64,000 nt of DNA from Breoghania sp. L-A4 (GCF_003432385.1 NZ_CP031841.1:62001-126000), one strand, 5' to 3'. Counted from the stretch's first letter, positions 36,938-46,322 are shown. The notes: generated from the sequence alone by a model not told the origin. Translations and numbers: made by a program.

Positions 36938-36972
36938 CCCACAGCAATCCACAGACCCATACCGAGTTATCC

Positions 36973-38340
36973 CTATTTGCCGATGCAAAAGTCCCGGAAG
37001 ATGACGTCCAGAAGATCCTCAACGCCGCTGGTTCCGACGATGCGCCCAAGCCCGGCCGCGGCCCCGCGCAGCTCCTCGGAGCGCAGTTCCAGCGGGCTCC
37101 GCACATTCTCCAGCGCCCGATCCAGCCCCGCGAGACAGGCCACCAGTCCCTCGCGGTGCCGGGCCTGTGTGAGAAGCACGTCCTCGCCGCGGCCCATGGC
37201 GCGGGAAGCGAACCGCTCCAGCGCCGCGATCAACCCGGCGGTGCCCTCCGCGCTCCTCACCGAGATCGCCAGTGGTGCGCCCTCTTCCGCATCGCCGGAT
37301 CGTTGCGCACACGAATCCAGATTATCCAGCCGGTCGGCCTTCGACATCACCGGCCACACCGGCACGCCGGAGCGCGCCAGCACATCCGGCACCGGCATGG
37401 GCCCCGCCGCAGAGTCGTTCATCCACAGCACCAGATCCGCGCCCTCCGCCCGCAGCAGGGCCCGCCGGATGCCTTCGCGCTCGATCGCCCCCGCGCCCTT
37501 CTCGCGCACCCCGGCGGTATCCACCAGCGTCAGCGGATAGCCGCCCAGATCCAGATGCACCTCGATCACGTCCCGCGTCGTCCCGGCTTCCTCGGTGACG
37601 ATGGCGGCATCGCGTTGCGCCAGAGCATTGAGCAGCGACGACTTGCCGGCATTGGGCGGCCCCAGCAGCACCACCTGCAGCCCGCTGCGCAGCCGCTCCC
37701 CACGCCGCCCGTCATCGAGATGGTGGCGGATTTCGTCTCGGATCCGAATCACATCCTCCCAGATGCTGTCGGAAATGCCGCCCGGCACATCTTCCTCATC
37801 GGCGAAGTCGAACTCCGCCTCGATCATCGCCCGGGCACGGGTCAGCCGCGCCGCCCAATCGCTGTAGAGCCGTCCCAGAGCGCCGCCCATCTGCCGCAGG
37901 GCCTGGCGCCGTTGCGCCTCCGTCTCGGCCGTCACCAGATCTCCCAGGCCCTCCACCTCGGTCAGATCCAGCCGTCCCGCCTCAAACGCCCGGCGGGTGA
38001 AGCCCCCCGGTTCGGCCGCCGCCAGTCCGTCAAAGGATGCCAGCGCCCTGAGCACCGCGGCCACCACCGCGCGGCCGCCGTGCAGCTGCAGCTCGGCCAC
38101 ATCCTCGCCGGTGAAACTCGCCGGGCCCGGGAACCACAGCACCAGCGCCTGATCCAATATGGATCCGTCCCCGGGATCGGACAGCCGGCGCAGCGTGGCG
38201 ACGCGCGGTTCCGGCACGCCCCGGCAGAGCGTTTCGAGAACGAATCGGACGCGCGGGCCGGACAGCCGGATCACGGCGACGCCCGAGGGCAGCCCGCCGC
38301 TCGACAGCGCGTAGATCGTTTGCCGCTCATTCATCGCCAT
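36973..38340 (-). CDS. mnmE: tRNA modification GTPase MnmE (TrmE)
   Basis: This 455-residue protein has an N-terminal folate-binding domain (RQTIYALSSGGLPSGVAVIR), a helical domain, an inserted Ras-like G domain (GPPNAGKSSLLNAL, then DTAGVREKG) and the catalytic C-terminal CIGK motif. It partners MnmG. The start at 38340 follows GAGGGG; a longer frame upstream has no family similarity. Confidence 0.95.
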   Translation of the reverse strand: MAMNERQTIYALSSGGLPSGVAVIRLSGPRVRFVLETLCRGVPEPRVATLRRLSDPGDGSILDQALVLWFPGPASFTGEDVAELQLHGGRAVVAAVLRALASFDGLAAAEPGGFTRRAFEAGRLDLTEVEGLGDLVTAETEAQRRQALRQMGGALGRLYSDWAARLTRARAMIEAEFDFADEEDVPGGISDSIWEDVIRIRDEIRHHLDDGRRGERLRSGLQVVLLGPPNAGKSSLLNALAQRDAAIVTEEAGTTRDVIEVHLDLGGYPLTLVDTAGVREKGAGAIEREGIRRALLRAEGADLVLWMNDSAAGPMPVPDVLARSGVPVWPVMSKADRLDNLDSCAQRSGDAEEGAPLAISVRSAEGTAGLIAALERFASRAMGRGEDVLLTQARHREGLVACLAGLDRALENVRSPLELRSEELRGAAAGLGRIVGTSGVEDLLDVIFRDFCIGK

Positions 38341-38440
38341 CCCGCACCCCTCGCGCTCGCCACAGTCCCGGCCTATGCTTGGCATCACATAAGCCCATCG
38401 TGGCCGCACGGCCAGTCCCGTCTGACACACGAAAGACCGC

Positions 38441-40444
38441 ATGACCGAAAATCTCCTCGCCCATGAGACCAGTCCCTATCTGCTCCAGCACAAGGACAAC
38501 CCGGTTCACTGGCGGCCATGGAATGCCCAGGCCCTGCAAGCCGCCCGTGACAGCGGCAAGCCGATCCTGCTGTCGGTCGGCTACGCGGCGTGCCACTGGT
38601 GCCACGTCATGGCGCACGAGAGTTTCGAAGATGCCGAGGTCGCCGAGGTGATGAACCGGCTGTTCATCTGCATCAAGGTGGATCGGGAGGAACGGCCGGA
38701 CATCGATCAGATTTACATGAACGCTCTGCATGCGCTTGGCGAGCAAGGCGGCTGGCCGCTGACCATGTTTCTGACGCCCCGGGGCGAGCCCTTCTGGGGC
38801 GGCACCTACTTTCCCAAGCAGAGCCGATGGGGCCGTCCAGGCTTCATCGACGTGATGCAGCAGATCGCGGATGTGCACGCCACGCAGCCCGACAAGGTCG
38901 CCTCCAACGCCCAGGCCCTCATGCAGGCGCTGAAGCGCCGCAAGACCGCCACCGAGGCGCCGCTGACCTGGGAGATCCTCGACACGGCGTCCGAGCGCCT
39001 GCTGGGGCTAATCGATCCGGTCAACGGCGGCACCCGCGGCGCGCCCAAATTCCCGCAAGGCTCGATCCTCGAACTTCTGTGGCGGGCCGGCAAGCGCACC
39101 GGCAATTCCCAGTACGACACTGCCTTTCTGCATTCGCTGCGGCGCATCGCATCGGGCGGCATCTACGATCATCTCGGCGGTGGCTTTGCCCGCTATTCGG
39201 TCGACGAACAGTGGCTGGCGCCGCACTTTGAGAAGATGCTCTACGACAACGCCCAGCTCCTCGAGCTGATGTGCGAGGCCTGGGCGGACACTGGCGACGA
39301 TCTGTTCCGTCTCCGAATCGAGGAAACCATCGGCTGGCTCGAGCGCGAGATGCGCCAGTCCGGCGGCGGCTTCGCCTCCTCGCTCGATGCGGACAGCGAA
39401 GGCGAGGAAGGCCGATTCTACGTGTGGGACGCCTCAGAGATCGAGGACCTCCTGCCGGCCGATGACTATGCCCTGTTCGCGGCCTGGTACGACGTGACGC
39501 CGGGCGGCAATTGGGAAGGCAAGACGATCCTCAATCGTCTTCAGTCCGAATCGATCGCCGATCCGGAGACCGAGGCGCGTCTTGCGGACATGCGCGCGAC
39601 GCTTCTGGACCACCGCGCCGGCCGCGTCCGGCCCGCCCTTGACGACAAGGTGCTGGCGGACTGGAACGGCATGACCATCTGCGCGCTGGTTCGCGCGGCC
39701 GAATTGTTTTCACGTGAATCATGGGCCGCGCTCGCCCGGGACGCCTATCAGTTCGTGACCGATTCGATGACCCGCGATGGCCGGCTCGGGCATTCCTGGC
39801 GCGCGGACAAGACATTGTATCCAGGACTCGCCAGCGACTACGCCGAGATGATTCGCGCAAGCCTCTGCCTGCACCGGCTGACAAACAATCCGGAATATCT
39901 GGAAAAAGCCCAGTCTTTTGAGAAAATAATCTATGAATATCAATGGGATAACGATAATTTCGGGTATTTTCTCACCGCCTCCGATGCCGATGACCTGATC
40001 ATCCGGCCAAAAAGCGCATTGGACGACGCCACCCCCAATCCCAATGGCGTGATGGTGTCCAATCTGGTGCGTCTGTGGCAGATCACCGGCGAGGATCTTT
40101 ATCGCGAGCGCGCCGACGCCGTGCTCACCGGTCTGGCCCCGGATATCCACGCCAACATTTTCGGCGCCGCCAGCCTGCTTAACGCCTTCGACTTCCGGCT
40201 CGATCCGGTGCGGGTGATCGTGGTGGCGGGAAAGCCGGATGCGGCCCTCGAGGAGATCCTGAACACGGCGCCGGCGCGCAATCTCGTGCTGCAGCGGGTG
40301 ACGGACACGACACACCTCCCCGACAGGCATCCCGCGAAGGGCAAGCAGGCGGACGTGGGAAGGACCACCGTCTATGTCTGCCGCGGCGAGAGCTGCTCCC
40401 TGCCGGTAACCGACGCCACCAGTCTGAGGCCTCTGCTCGGGTGA
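38441..40444 (+). CDS. DUF255 thioredoxin-like/glycosyl-hydrolase-fold protein (YyaL/SPATA20 family)
   Basis: This 667-residue protein has an N-terminal thioredoxin-like domain with GYAACHWCHVMAHESFED (CHWCH near residue 51) and VDREERPDIDQIYM. A long (alpha/alpha)6-type domain follows, with FPQGSILELLWRAG, LADWNGMTICALVRA and YLEKAQSFEKIIYEYQWDN. The family is conserved from bacteria to mammals, but its activity is not established. A shift to lower GC around 39.9 kb falls inside the conserved domain and is probably local. A parS-like sequence (13 of 16) lies at 39706-39721 inside the gene. Confidence 0.88.
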   Translation: MTENLLAHETSPYLLQHKDNPVHWRPWNAQALQAARDSGKPILLSVGYAACHWCHVMAHESFEDAEVAEVMNRLFICIKVDREERPDIDQIYMNALHALGEQGGWPLTMFLTPRGEPFWGGTYFPKQSRWGRPGFIDVMQQIADVHATQPDKVASNAQALMQALKRRKTATEAPLTWEILDTASERLLGLIDPVNGGTRGAPKFPQGSILELLWRAGKRTGNSQYDTAFLHSLRRIASGGIYDHLGGGFARYSVDEQWLAPHFEKMLYDNAQLLELMCEAWADTGDDLFRLRIEETIGWLEREMRQSGGGFASSLDADSEGEEGRFYVWDASEIEDLLPADDYALFAAWYDVTPGGNWEGKTILNRLQSESIADPETEARLADMRATLLDHRAGRVRPALDDKVLADWNGMTICALVRAAELFSRESWAALARDAYQFVTDSMTRDGRLGHSWRADKTLYPGLASDYAEMIRASLCLHRLTNNPEYLEKAQSFEKIIYEYQWDNDNFGYFLTASDADDLIIRPKSALDDATPNPNGVMVSNLVRLWQITGEDLYRERADAVLTGLAPDIHANIFGAASLLNAFDFRLDPVRVIVVAGKPDAALEEILNTAPARNLVLQRVTDTTHLPDRHPAKGKQADVGRTTVYVCRGESCSLPVTDATSLRPLLG

Positions 40445-40514
40445 TGGACCCGGGCTTGTGCACGTGGGGTCAGACTAAGCGTTCCTGAGCGCTGGTACGT
40501 CCCACACCCTCATT

Positions 40515-40568
40515 GTCATCCCGGGCGCGGTGCAGCGTGCAAGCGGTGCGCCGCAGACCCGGGACCCC
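40515..40568. repeat. Interspersed palindromic repeat (GTCATCCCGGG family)
   Basis: The element opens GTCATCCCGGGCGCGG and closes GCAGACCCGGGACC, forming a hairpin in the gap between the DUF255 and GNAT genes. It is related to the elements near 32.0, 48.7 and 63.2 kb. Confidence 0.6.
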
Positions 40569-40606
40569 GAAATACCCACAACGACCAAGCATCCTCACGC
40601 CACACG

Positions 40607-41182
40607 TCAGGCCCGCGCCAGAAACCCTTGCCGCCAGTCCGCCGCGCTGAGCCGGTACAGCACGTGCCGCTTCAAGGTGTGATCGTCGGCAATCGCGGGA
40701 TGATCGAAATCGGAATCAGCGTCGTGGCGCATCCCCAGCCGCTGCATCACCGCGCGCGAACGGTGGTTGTCGGCACTCGTGAAGGACACGATTTCGAGCA
40801 ATCCCAAGGTTTCGAAGCCGAATCGAAGCCATGCGGATCCGGCTTCGCTCGCAAAACCCCGTCCCCATGCGGAGCGGACCAGTCGCCAGCCGATTTCAAC
40901 GCAAGGTTCGAAGGCCAGCGCCGGCTTGAAGGCCGGACGGTGCAGCCCCGCGAAACCGAGAAACTCTCCGGACTGTTTGAGCTCGATGGGAGCGAAACAG
41001 AATCCATCGATTTGCATGCGGCGGGCGGCGCGCTCGAGCAGTTCACGGCTTTCCTGTGGCGTCAGAAGGGATGGAAAAAATTCCATCACATGCGCGTCCG
41101 CGTTCATGGCCGCGAGCGCGAACACATCGCTGCTTCGCCACGGACGCAAGATCAGACGGCTAGTCTCCATAATGGGGATCAT
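40607..41182 (-). CDS. GNAT-family N-acetyltransferase (RimJ/RimL-like)
   Basis: This 191-residue protein has the RimJ/RimL start METSRLILRPW, the acetyl-CoA region IGWRLVRSAWGRGFASEAGSA and the TSADNHRSRAVMQRLGM segment. It acetylates an amino group of an unknown substrate, either a ribosomal protein or a small amine. It lies upstream of rho on the same strand, but the probable rho terminator lies between them. Confidence 0.88.
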   Translation of the reverse strand: MIPIMETSRLILRPWRSSDVFALAAMNADAHVMEFFPSLLTPQESRELLERAARRMQIDGFCFAPIELKQSGEFLGFAGLHRPAFKPALAFEPCVEIGWRLVRSAWGRGFASEAGSAWLRFGFETLGLLEIVSFTSADNHRSRAVMQRLGMRHDADSDFDHPAIADDHTLKRHVLYRLSAADWRQGFLARA

Positions 41183-41222
41183 AACGAATCACCTGGATTG
41201 CCGTCGGTCGGGAGGAACCGAC

Positions 41223-41255
41223 AAAAAAGCGCCGGACGAGAACCGCCCGGCGCTT
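41223..41255 (-). terminator. Rho-independent terminator after rho
   Basis: On the minus strand GCGCCGG and CCGGCGC pair around an 11-base loop, followed by a T run. It lies 87 bp after the rho stop. Confidence 0.8.
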
Positions 41256-41341
41256 GAATGTTTCATGTGAATCCGACGATTTCGCGTCGGATGTCGACAG
41301 GGCCGCGGAACGGATCCGAATCCATCCCGCAAGCGCGACCG

Positions 41342-42607
41342 TCAGGTGTTCATGCTGTCGAAGAATTCCTCATTGCTCTTCGTCTGGCGCAGCTTGCCGA
41401 GCAGGAATTCGATCGCGTCCACGGTCCCCATCGGGTTGAGGATCCGGCGCAGCACATACATCTTCTTGAGCTGATCGGGCGAAACCAGAAGCTCTTCCTT
41501 ACGGGTGCCGGAGCGCTGGATATCGATCGACGGGAAGATGCGCTTGTCGGCAACCTTGCGGTCGAGAATGATTTCCGAGTTGCCCGTGCCTTTGAACTCT
41601 TCAAAGATCACTTCGTCCATGCGCGAGCCGGTATCGATCAGCGCGGTCGCGATGATCGTCAGCGAGCCGCCTTCCTCGATGTTACGCGCGGCACCGAAGA
41701 AGCGCTTCGGCCGCTGCAGCGCATTGGCGTCCACACCACCGGTCAGCACCTTGCCCGAAGACGGCACCACGGTATTGTAGGCACGGCCAAGACGAGTGAT
41801 GGAATCGAGCAAAATGACCACGTCGCGGCCGTGCTCCACCAGACGTTTGGCCTTCTCAATAACCATTTCAGCCACCTGCACATGCCGCACCGCCGGCTCG
41901 TCAAAGGTTGAGGACACGACCTCGCCCTTCACCGTGCGCTGCATGTCGGTGACTTCTTCCGGCCGCTCATCGATGAGCAGCACGATCAGGTAGCACTCGG
42001 GGTGATTGGTGGTGATCGCCTTGGCGATGTTCTGGAGAAACACGGTCTTGCCGGTGCGCGGCGGCGCGGTGATCAGTCCGCGCTGGCCCTTGCCGAGCGG
42101 CGTGGTCAGATCGATCACCCGGGCGGACAGATCCTTGATCGTCGGATCGTCGACTTCCAGGCGGAAGCGTTCATCGGGATACAGCGGTGTCAGATTGTCG
42201 AAATGGATCTTGTGACGCATCTGCTCGGGATCTTCGAAATTGATCATGTTGACCTTGAGCAGCGCGAAATAGCGTTCGCCTTCCTTGGGCGAACGGATCT
42301 CGCCTTCGACCGTGTCGCCCGTTCGCAGCGAAAACCGCCGGATCTGGGAAGGAGACACGTAAATATCATCGGGTCCAGGCAGATAGTTGGCGTCCGGAGA
42401 GCGCAGGAAGCCGAAGCCGTCCTGCAAAATCTCGACGACCCCCTCACCGATAATGTCCACGTCCTGGAGAGCCAGCTGCTTCAGGATCGCGAACATCAGC
42501 TCCTGCTTGCGCATGGTGCTGGCGTTTTCGACGTCCAGTTCCTCGGCGAAGGAGAGCAATTCGGTCGGAGATTTGGATTTCAGATCTTGGAGTTTCATTT
42601 CCCGCAT
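41342..42607 (-). CDS. rho: Transcription termination factor Rho
   Basis: This 421-residue hexameric RNA helicase has the Rho N-terminal helical domain ([20 protein letters not shown]), a cold-shock RNA-binding domain ([19 protein letters not shown]), Walker [30 protein letters not shown], and Walker [17 protein letters not shown]. Length and motifs are complete. Confidence 0.97.
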   Translation of the reverse strand: MREMKLQDLKSKSPTELLSFAEELDVENASTMRKQELMFAILKQLALQDVDIIGEGVVEILQDGFGFLRSPDANYLPGPDDIYVSPSQIRRFSLRTGDTVEGEIRSPKEGERYFALLKVNMINFEDPEQMRHKIHFDNLTPLYPDERFRLEVDDPTIKDLSARVIDLTTPLGKGQRGLITAPPRTGKTVFLQNIAKAITTNHPECYLIVLLIDERPEEVTDMQRTVKGEVVSSTFDEPAVRHVQVAEMVIEKAKRLVEHGRDVVILLDSITRLGRAYNTVVPSSGKVLTGGVDANALQRPKRFFGAARNIEEGGSLTIIATALIDTGSRMDEVIFEEFKGTGNSEIILDRKVADKRIFPSIDIQRSGTRKEELLVSPDQLKKMYVLRRILNPMGTVDAIEFLLGKLRQTKSNEEFFDSMNT

Positions 42608-42844
42608 GGATTGGGTCTTTGCGTGTTCGCCACCGAAGGGCGTCAGAAGAGGAGAAATAAGTGGGGGATATACAGATCTTGGACCGATCGTCTAACCGGT
42701 GCGACGCCTCACATTAATCAACGCCGGGCGCCCGTCTGCAAGAAGTGGGGTAGGCGGGAACATAGACAGTTTCTTCCGCCGCGACAAGAGGTGTTCCACG
42801 GTCAAATCGCAGTTTTAAATGCAGCAATTTCAATTGCTTCACAT

Positions 42845-43278
42845 CTAAAACGGTTTCAGCACCACAAGCAGCACGATCGCCACCATCGCCAGGGTCGGGA
42901 CTTCGTTGATGATTCGGAAATAGCGTCCCGAATGCTTGTTCTCGTCGCGGGCGAACTTTTTGACGTGGCCGGCCAGCACTCCGTGCAGGCCGCTCAGCCC
43001 AGAACGAACGCCAGTTTGGCGTGAAGCCAGCCGTCGCCGAAATAGCCGTAGCCATAGGCCACGCTCAGCCCGAACACCCAGCTGGCGATCATCGCCGGCG
43101 TCATGATCGCCTTCAAGAGCCGTCGTTCCATCACCTTGAAGGTTTCCGATTGCGCCGAACCAAGCACGCAATCCGCGTGATAGACCATCAGTCGCGGCAG
43201 GTAGAACATTGCGGCCATCCAGGAGATAACCGCCATGATGTGCAGCGCCTTCAGCCAGAGATAGAGATCGTCCATCAC
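42845..43278 (-). pseudogene. hemJ: Protoporphyrinogen oxidase HemJ, frameshifted (probably sequencing error)
   Basis: The N-terminal 94 residues (MDDLYLWLKALHIMAVISWMAAMFYLPRL ... WLHAKLAFVLG) end at a premature stop at 42994. The next minus-strand frame continues LSGLHGVLAGHVKKFARDENK to VAIVLLVVLKPF. One extra G in the GGG run at 42998-43000 joins them into a normal protein of about 145 residues with four helices and conserved His in ALHIM. HemJ carries out an oxidation step of haem synthesis and is usually essential where HemG/HemY is absent. Its place beside hemE fits that role, so the break is probably artefactual. Confidence 0.85.
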
Positions 43279-43315
43279 GCTATCCTTCGCGATTCCGCTG
43301 AGGCAGCAGAGGCGA

Positions 43316-44353
43316 TCAACGCGGTTTCGCCGCCCGCACCCGCGCGATCATCTGCTCCACATGTTCGACCGACGTCTGCGGCACGATTCCGTGTCCCAGG
43401 TTGAACACCAGCGGCCCGTCGCCGAGCTCCTCGAGAATCCGGTCGACGCCCTCATCGAGCGCCGTACCCCCGGCCACCAGCCGCATGGGGTCGAGATTGC
43501 CCTGTACCGGCACGATTGTCTGGATCTCCCGCGCCAGCTCGAACGGAACCGTCCAGTCCAGTCCGACGGCCGAAATTCCGGTTTCCGCGATATAGGTCTT
43601 CAACCGCGCTGCAGAAGCCTTCGGAAACCCGATGATCATGGCATTAGGCACCCGCTTGCGCACACCCTCGACGATCCGCCGCGTTGGCTCCAGGCACCAT
43701 TGCTTGAACCCGGCCTCGTCCAGCACGCCTGCCCAGGTGTCGAAAATCTGCACGGCATCAGCGCCGGCTTCCAGTTGCCGCGTGAGATAATCAATCGACG
43801 CCTCGATGAGAATATCGATCCAACGGCCGAAGAGCTTCGGATCACGATAGGCGCCCGTGCGCGCGGCCGTCTGGTCCTGGGTGGTATGCCCGGCCACCGA
43901 GTAGCACGCAACGGTCCAGGGGGCCCCGCAGAAGCCCAGCAAGGTGGTTTCCACGGGCAGTTCTGCCCGCAGCCGTTTGACCGTTGCAATCACCGGGTCC
44001 AGATGGCCGGCCGCCCGCTCCGGCCTCAGCGCGTCAATCAAGGACTTGTCGAGAGGCTCGAGAACTGGACCCCGTCCTTCCTCGAAGCGAACCGGATAAC
44101 CGAGCGCATCGGGGATGACGAAAATGTCGGAAAATAGAATCGATGCATCAAATCCGAACTTCCGGATGGGCTGAAGCGTCACTTCAACTGCCAGATTCGT
44201 TTCATAGCAGAATTCTAAAAAGTTTGGCACCTTGGCGCGTACTTCGCGGTATTCCGCGAGATAGCGTCCCGCCTGCCGCATCATCCAGATGGGCGGTGGC
44301 CATGGCCGTTCGCCCCTTAGAGCCTTCATCACGAGGCGGTCTTGCGATCGCAT
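43316..44353 (-). CDS. hemE: Uroporphyrinogen decarboxylase
   Basis: This 345-residue enzyme decarboxylates uroporphyrinogen III to coproporphyrinogen III. Both family signatures are present: PPIWMMRQAGRYLAEYR (about 20-36) and GFCGAPWTVACYSVAG (about 141-156). The conserved tyrosine and aspartate regions (FSDIFVIPDALGY, FDTWAGVLDE) are also visible. It faces the DUF299 gene across the candidate origin. Confidence 0.97.
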   Translation of the reverse strand: MRSQDRLVMKALRGERPWPPPIWMMRQAGRYLAEYREVRAKVPNFLEFCYETNLAVEVTLQPIRKFGFDASILFSDIFVIPDALGYPVRFEEGRGPVLEPLDKSLIDALRPERAAGHLDPVIATVKRLRAELPVETTLLGFCGAPWTVACYSVAGHTTQDQTAARTGAYRDPKLFGRWIDILIEASIDYLTRQLEAGADAVQIFDTWAGVLDEAGFKQWCLEPTRRIVEGVRKRVPNAMIIGFPKASAARLKTYIAETGISAVGLDWTVPFELAREIQTIVPVQGNLDPMRLVAGGTALDEGVDRILEELGDGPLVFNLGHGIVPQTSVEHVEQMIARVRAAKPR

Positions 44354-44447
44354 AGCTATCGTCCTTTATCCCGGGCAGGCTCTCTAAATAGTGTTTTGTT
44401 TAATGTTTTGTTTATTTTTTTAGGCAGTGGATTGCAGGGATCCTTTT

Positions 44448-44456
44448 TCATCCACA
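44448..44456 (+). other. DnaA box, 8 of 9 match (TCATCCACA)
   Basis: The site differs from TTATCCACA at position 2 only. It lies at the right edge of the AT-rich stretch in the candidate oriC. Confidence 0.6.
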
Positions 44457-44563
44457 TCAAAGCGGCTGTGCTGTCCCCATGGGACGCAGGCGCGCGGCGG
44501 ATTCTCGCGTGGTTTGAATATCTTTCGTTCTGATATGCGTGGGATCCCGCAGAACAGCCGATT

Positions 44564-44578
44564 TTAACCTTCTGTTAA
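44564..44578 (+). promoter_or_regulatory. CtrA binding motif TTAACC-N5-TTAA
   Basis: TTAACCTTCTGTTAA, followed by C, matches the full CtrA consensus TTAA-N7-TTAAC. In Caulobacter such sites in oriC let CtrA repress replication initiation, and in other alphaproteobacteria they drive cell-cycle promoters. Here it is 50 bp before the DUF299 start and could do either. Confidence 0.7.
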
Positions 44579-44628
44579 CGTTTGGTCCCCTGTGCAAACA
44601 TCGTGCATAGAGATCCGGTGAATTCCGC

Positions 44629-45651
44629 ATGGCCTGTGCTATTCACGATTCGGATGGCCGCCTTCGTTTTCTGTCCCGTCGGGTCGGTGCTGTTGATGAA
44701 ATCGGCTCAGTGGGCATGAATTTCGCGGCCTTGCCGAAAAGGGCCTCTTTATGCCCAGGTGTTCACACGATCAGGTCCGAACTGGGGAAAACCTTGGGCA
44801 AGGTACGCAGCTATTTTCATCTCCATCTTGTGTCCGATTCAACGGGCGAAACACTGATGACCGTCGCGCGCGCGGCGATGGCGCAATACGAGAACATCCA
44901 GCCGATCGAACACGTCTACCCGCTGGTCCGCTCGGATCGTCAGCTTGACCGGGCGATCAGCGAAATCGAGGCCGCGCCAGGCATCGTTCTCTACACGCTG
45001 GTGCACGATCATGAGATCCACCGGCTGGAACGCGTCTGCAAGACCCTCGGCGTGCCTTGCGTCAATGTGCTCGATCCGGTCTTCGCCGTCTTCCAGTCCT
45101 ATCTCAATGTCCAGGTGACCCGCCGCGTCGGCGGCCAGCACGCGCTGGATGCGGATTATTTCCGCCGCATCGACGCGCTCAACTACACGATGATGCATGA
45201 CGACGGACAGATGCCCGAGGGACTCGACGACGCGGACGTGGTGCTCGTCGGAATCAGCCGCACCTCGAAGACCCCGACCTGCATCTATCTGGCCAACCGT
45301 GGCATCAAGGCGGCGAATATCCCGATCGTTCCCGAGGTGCCGCCGGCGCCCGCCCTGTTCGAGATCAAGCGGCCGCTCGTCGTCGGTCTCGTTGCCAGCG
45401 CCGAGCGCATTCTGCAGATCCGCCAGAACCGGCTCTTGTCGCTCAACGCCGTCGGTCAGAATGATCGTTATGTGGACCGTGCGGCAATTTCGGAGGAGAT
45501 TTCCTACATGCGCCGCATGGCGACCGAGCACAACTGGTCGATCATTGACGTGACGCGCCGGTCGATCGAGGAGACGGCCGCCGCGATCATGTCCTTGATG
45601 AAGGAGCGCCGGCAGACCATGGAAACCGAACCGGGACAGTCAGTGGAATGA
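44629..45651 (+). CDS. ppsR: DUF299 pyruvate,phosphate dikinase/PEP synthase regulatory protein (start uncertain)
   Basis: This kinase/pyrophosphorylase switches pyruvate,phosphate dikinase or PEP synthase on and off by reversible threonine phosphorylation. The conserved protein starts at about RSYFHLHLVSDSTGETL. The nucleotide-binding GISRTSKTPTCIYLANRG and the C-terminal RNRLL region are present. About 60 residues before the conserved part are not family-like, so the true start may be the ATG at 44716 or a TTG near 44793. It is the first gene of the rightward origin block and overlaps maf by four bases. Confidence 0.9.
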   Translation: MACAIHDSDGRLRFLSRRVGAVDEIGSVGMNFAALPKRASLCPGVHTIRSELGKTLGKVRSYFHLHLVSDSTGETLMTVARAAMAQYENIQPIEHVYPLVRSDRQLDRAISEIEAAPGIVLYTLVHDHEIHRLERVCKTLGVPCVNVLDPVFAVFQSYLNVQVTRRVGGQHALDADYFRRIDALNYTMMHDDGQMPEGLDDADVVLVGISRTSKTPTCIYLANRGIKAANIPIVPEVPPAPALFEIKRPLVVGLVASAERILQIRQNRLLSLNAVGQNDRYVDRAAISEEISYMRRMATEHNWSIIDVTRRSIEETAAAIMSLMKERRQTMETEPGQSVE

Positions 45652-46322
45652 ACAAGTTGGTACTGGCAAGCAACAGCCCCTGGCGGGCGACGATGTTGCG
45701 AAACGCGGGGCTCGAAATCGAGGCCGATCCCGCCGATATCGATGAGCGGGCGATTGAAGCGCCGTTGCGCGCCGCCGATCTGTCCGCGGAAGACATCGCC
45801 GCGGTTCTCGCCGAGGCAAAGGCCACCGAGGTGGCTTCCCGGCATCCCGGCGCCCTTGTGCTGGGATGCGATCAGGTCCTGGAATTCGAGGGCGAGACCC
45901 ATTCCAAGCCCGCCGATATGGAGGCGGCCAGGCGCAAGCTGCTCGCCATGCGCGGCATGACCCATCATCTTCATTCGGCGCTCGTCATTGTGTATGACAA
46001 CGAAACGATCTGGCGTCACACGGCCACCGCGACGCTGAAAATGCGCGATTTCTCGCCGGAATTCGTCGGTCATTACCTCGCCGAAACAGGCGAGGCCGCG
46101 CTCACCAGCGTCGGCGCCTACCAGATCGAGCGCCGCGGCATCCAGCTCTTCGAAAAGATCGACGGCGATTATTTCACCATTGTCGGCCTGCCGCTCTTGC
46201 CGCTGCTGGCCTTCCTGCGTGAGCGGGGGTGCTGGAAACATGACGCCCATCCGCGCGGCCGTCATCGGCTGGCCGATCTCCCATTCCCGCTCGCCGGTGA
46301 TTCATTCCTACTGGTTGCATGA
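45648..46322 (+). CDS. maf: Maf-family nucleotide pyrophosphatase, 3' end probably frameshifted
   Basis: This is a septum-formation/house-cleaning dNTP (or modified nucleotide) pyrophosphatase. Motifs are LVLASNSPWRATML, GCDQVLEFEGETHSKP and YQIERRGIQLFEKIDGDYFTIVGLPLLPLL. After LAFLRERG the frame runs 25 residues into aroE (83-bp overlap) with no family similarity. Adding one G to the run at 46225-46229 would end the protein as RERGVLET, with an ATGA overlap with aroE at 46240, the same coupling as aroE/coaE. The extension is therefore probably an artefact. Confidence 0.88.
   Translation: MNKLVLASNSPWRATMLRNAGLEIEADPADIDERAIEAPLRAADLSAEDIAAVLAEAKATEVASRHPGALVLGCDQVLEFEGETHSKPADMEAARRKLLAMRGMTHHLHSALVIVYDNETIWRHTATATLKMRDFSPEFVGHYLAETGEAALTSVGAYQIERRGIQLFEKIDGDYFTIVGLPLLPLLAFLRERGCWKHDAHPRGRHRLADLPFPLAGDSFLLVA

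Larger units (their letters stand above)
44354..44628. other. Candidate chromosomal replication origin (oriC), hemE/DUF299 junction
   Basis: This 275-bp gap lies between the divergent genes hemE and the DUF299 regulator, the position of oriC in Caulobacter and other alphaproteobacteria. It contains an AT-rich unwinding-type stretch (about 44389-44422, oligo-T runs), a near-consensus DnaA box TCATCCACA at 44448-44456, weaker DnaA-like sequences at 44366 and about 44590-44610, and a full CtrA motif at 44564-44578. Conserved operons run away from it on both sides. It probably also includes both promoters. Confidence 0.75.

Noticed and set aside
46240-46322. Genuine 83-bp overlap of maf with aroE
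   Set aside because: The maf C-terminal extension has no family similarity, and one added G gives a normal end with a 4-bp overlap.
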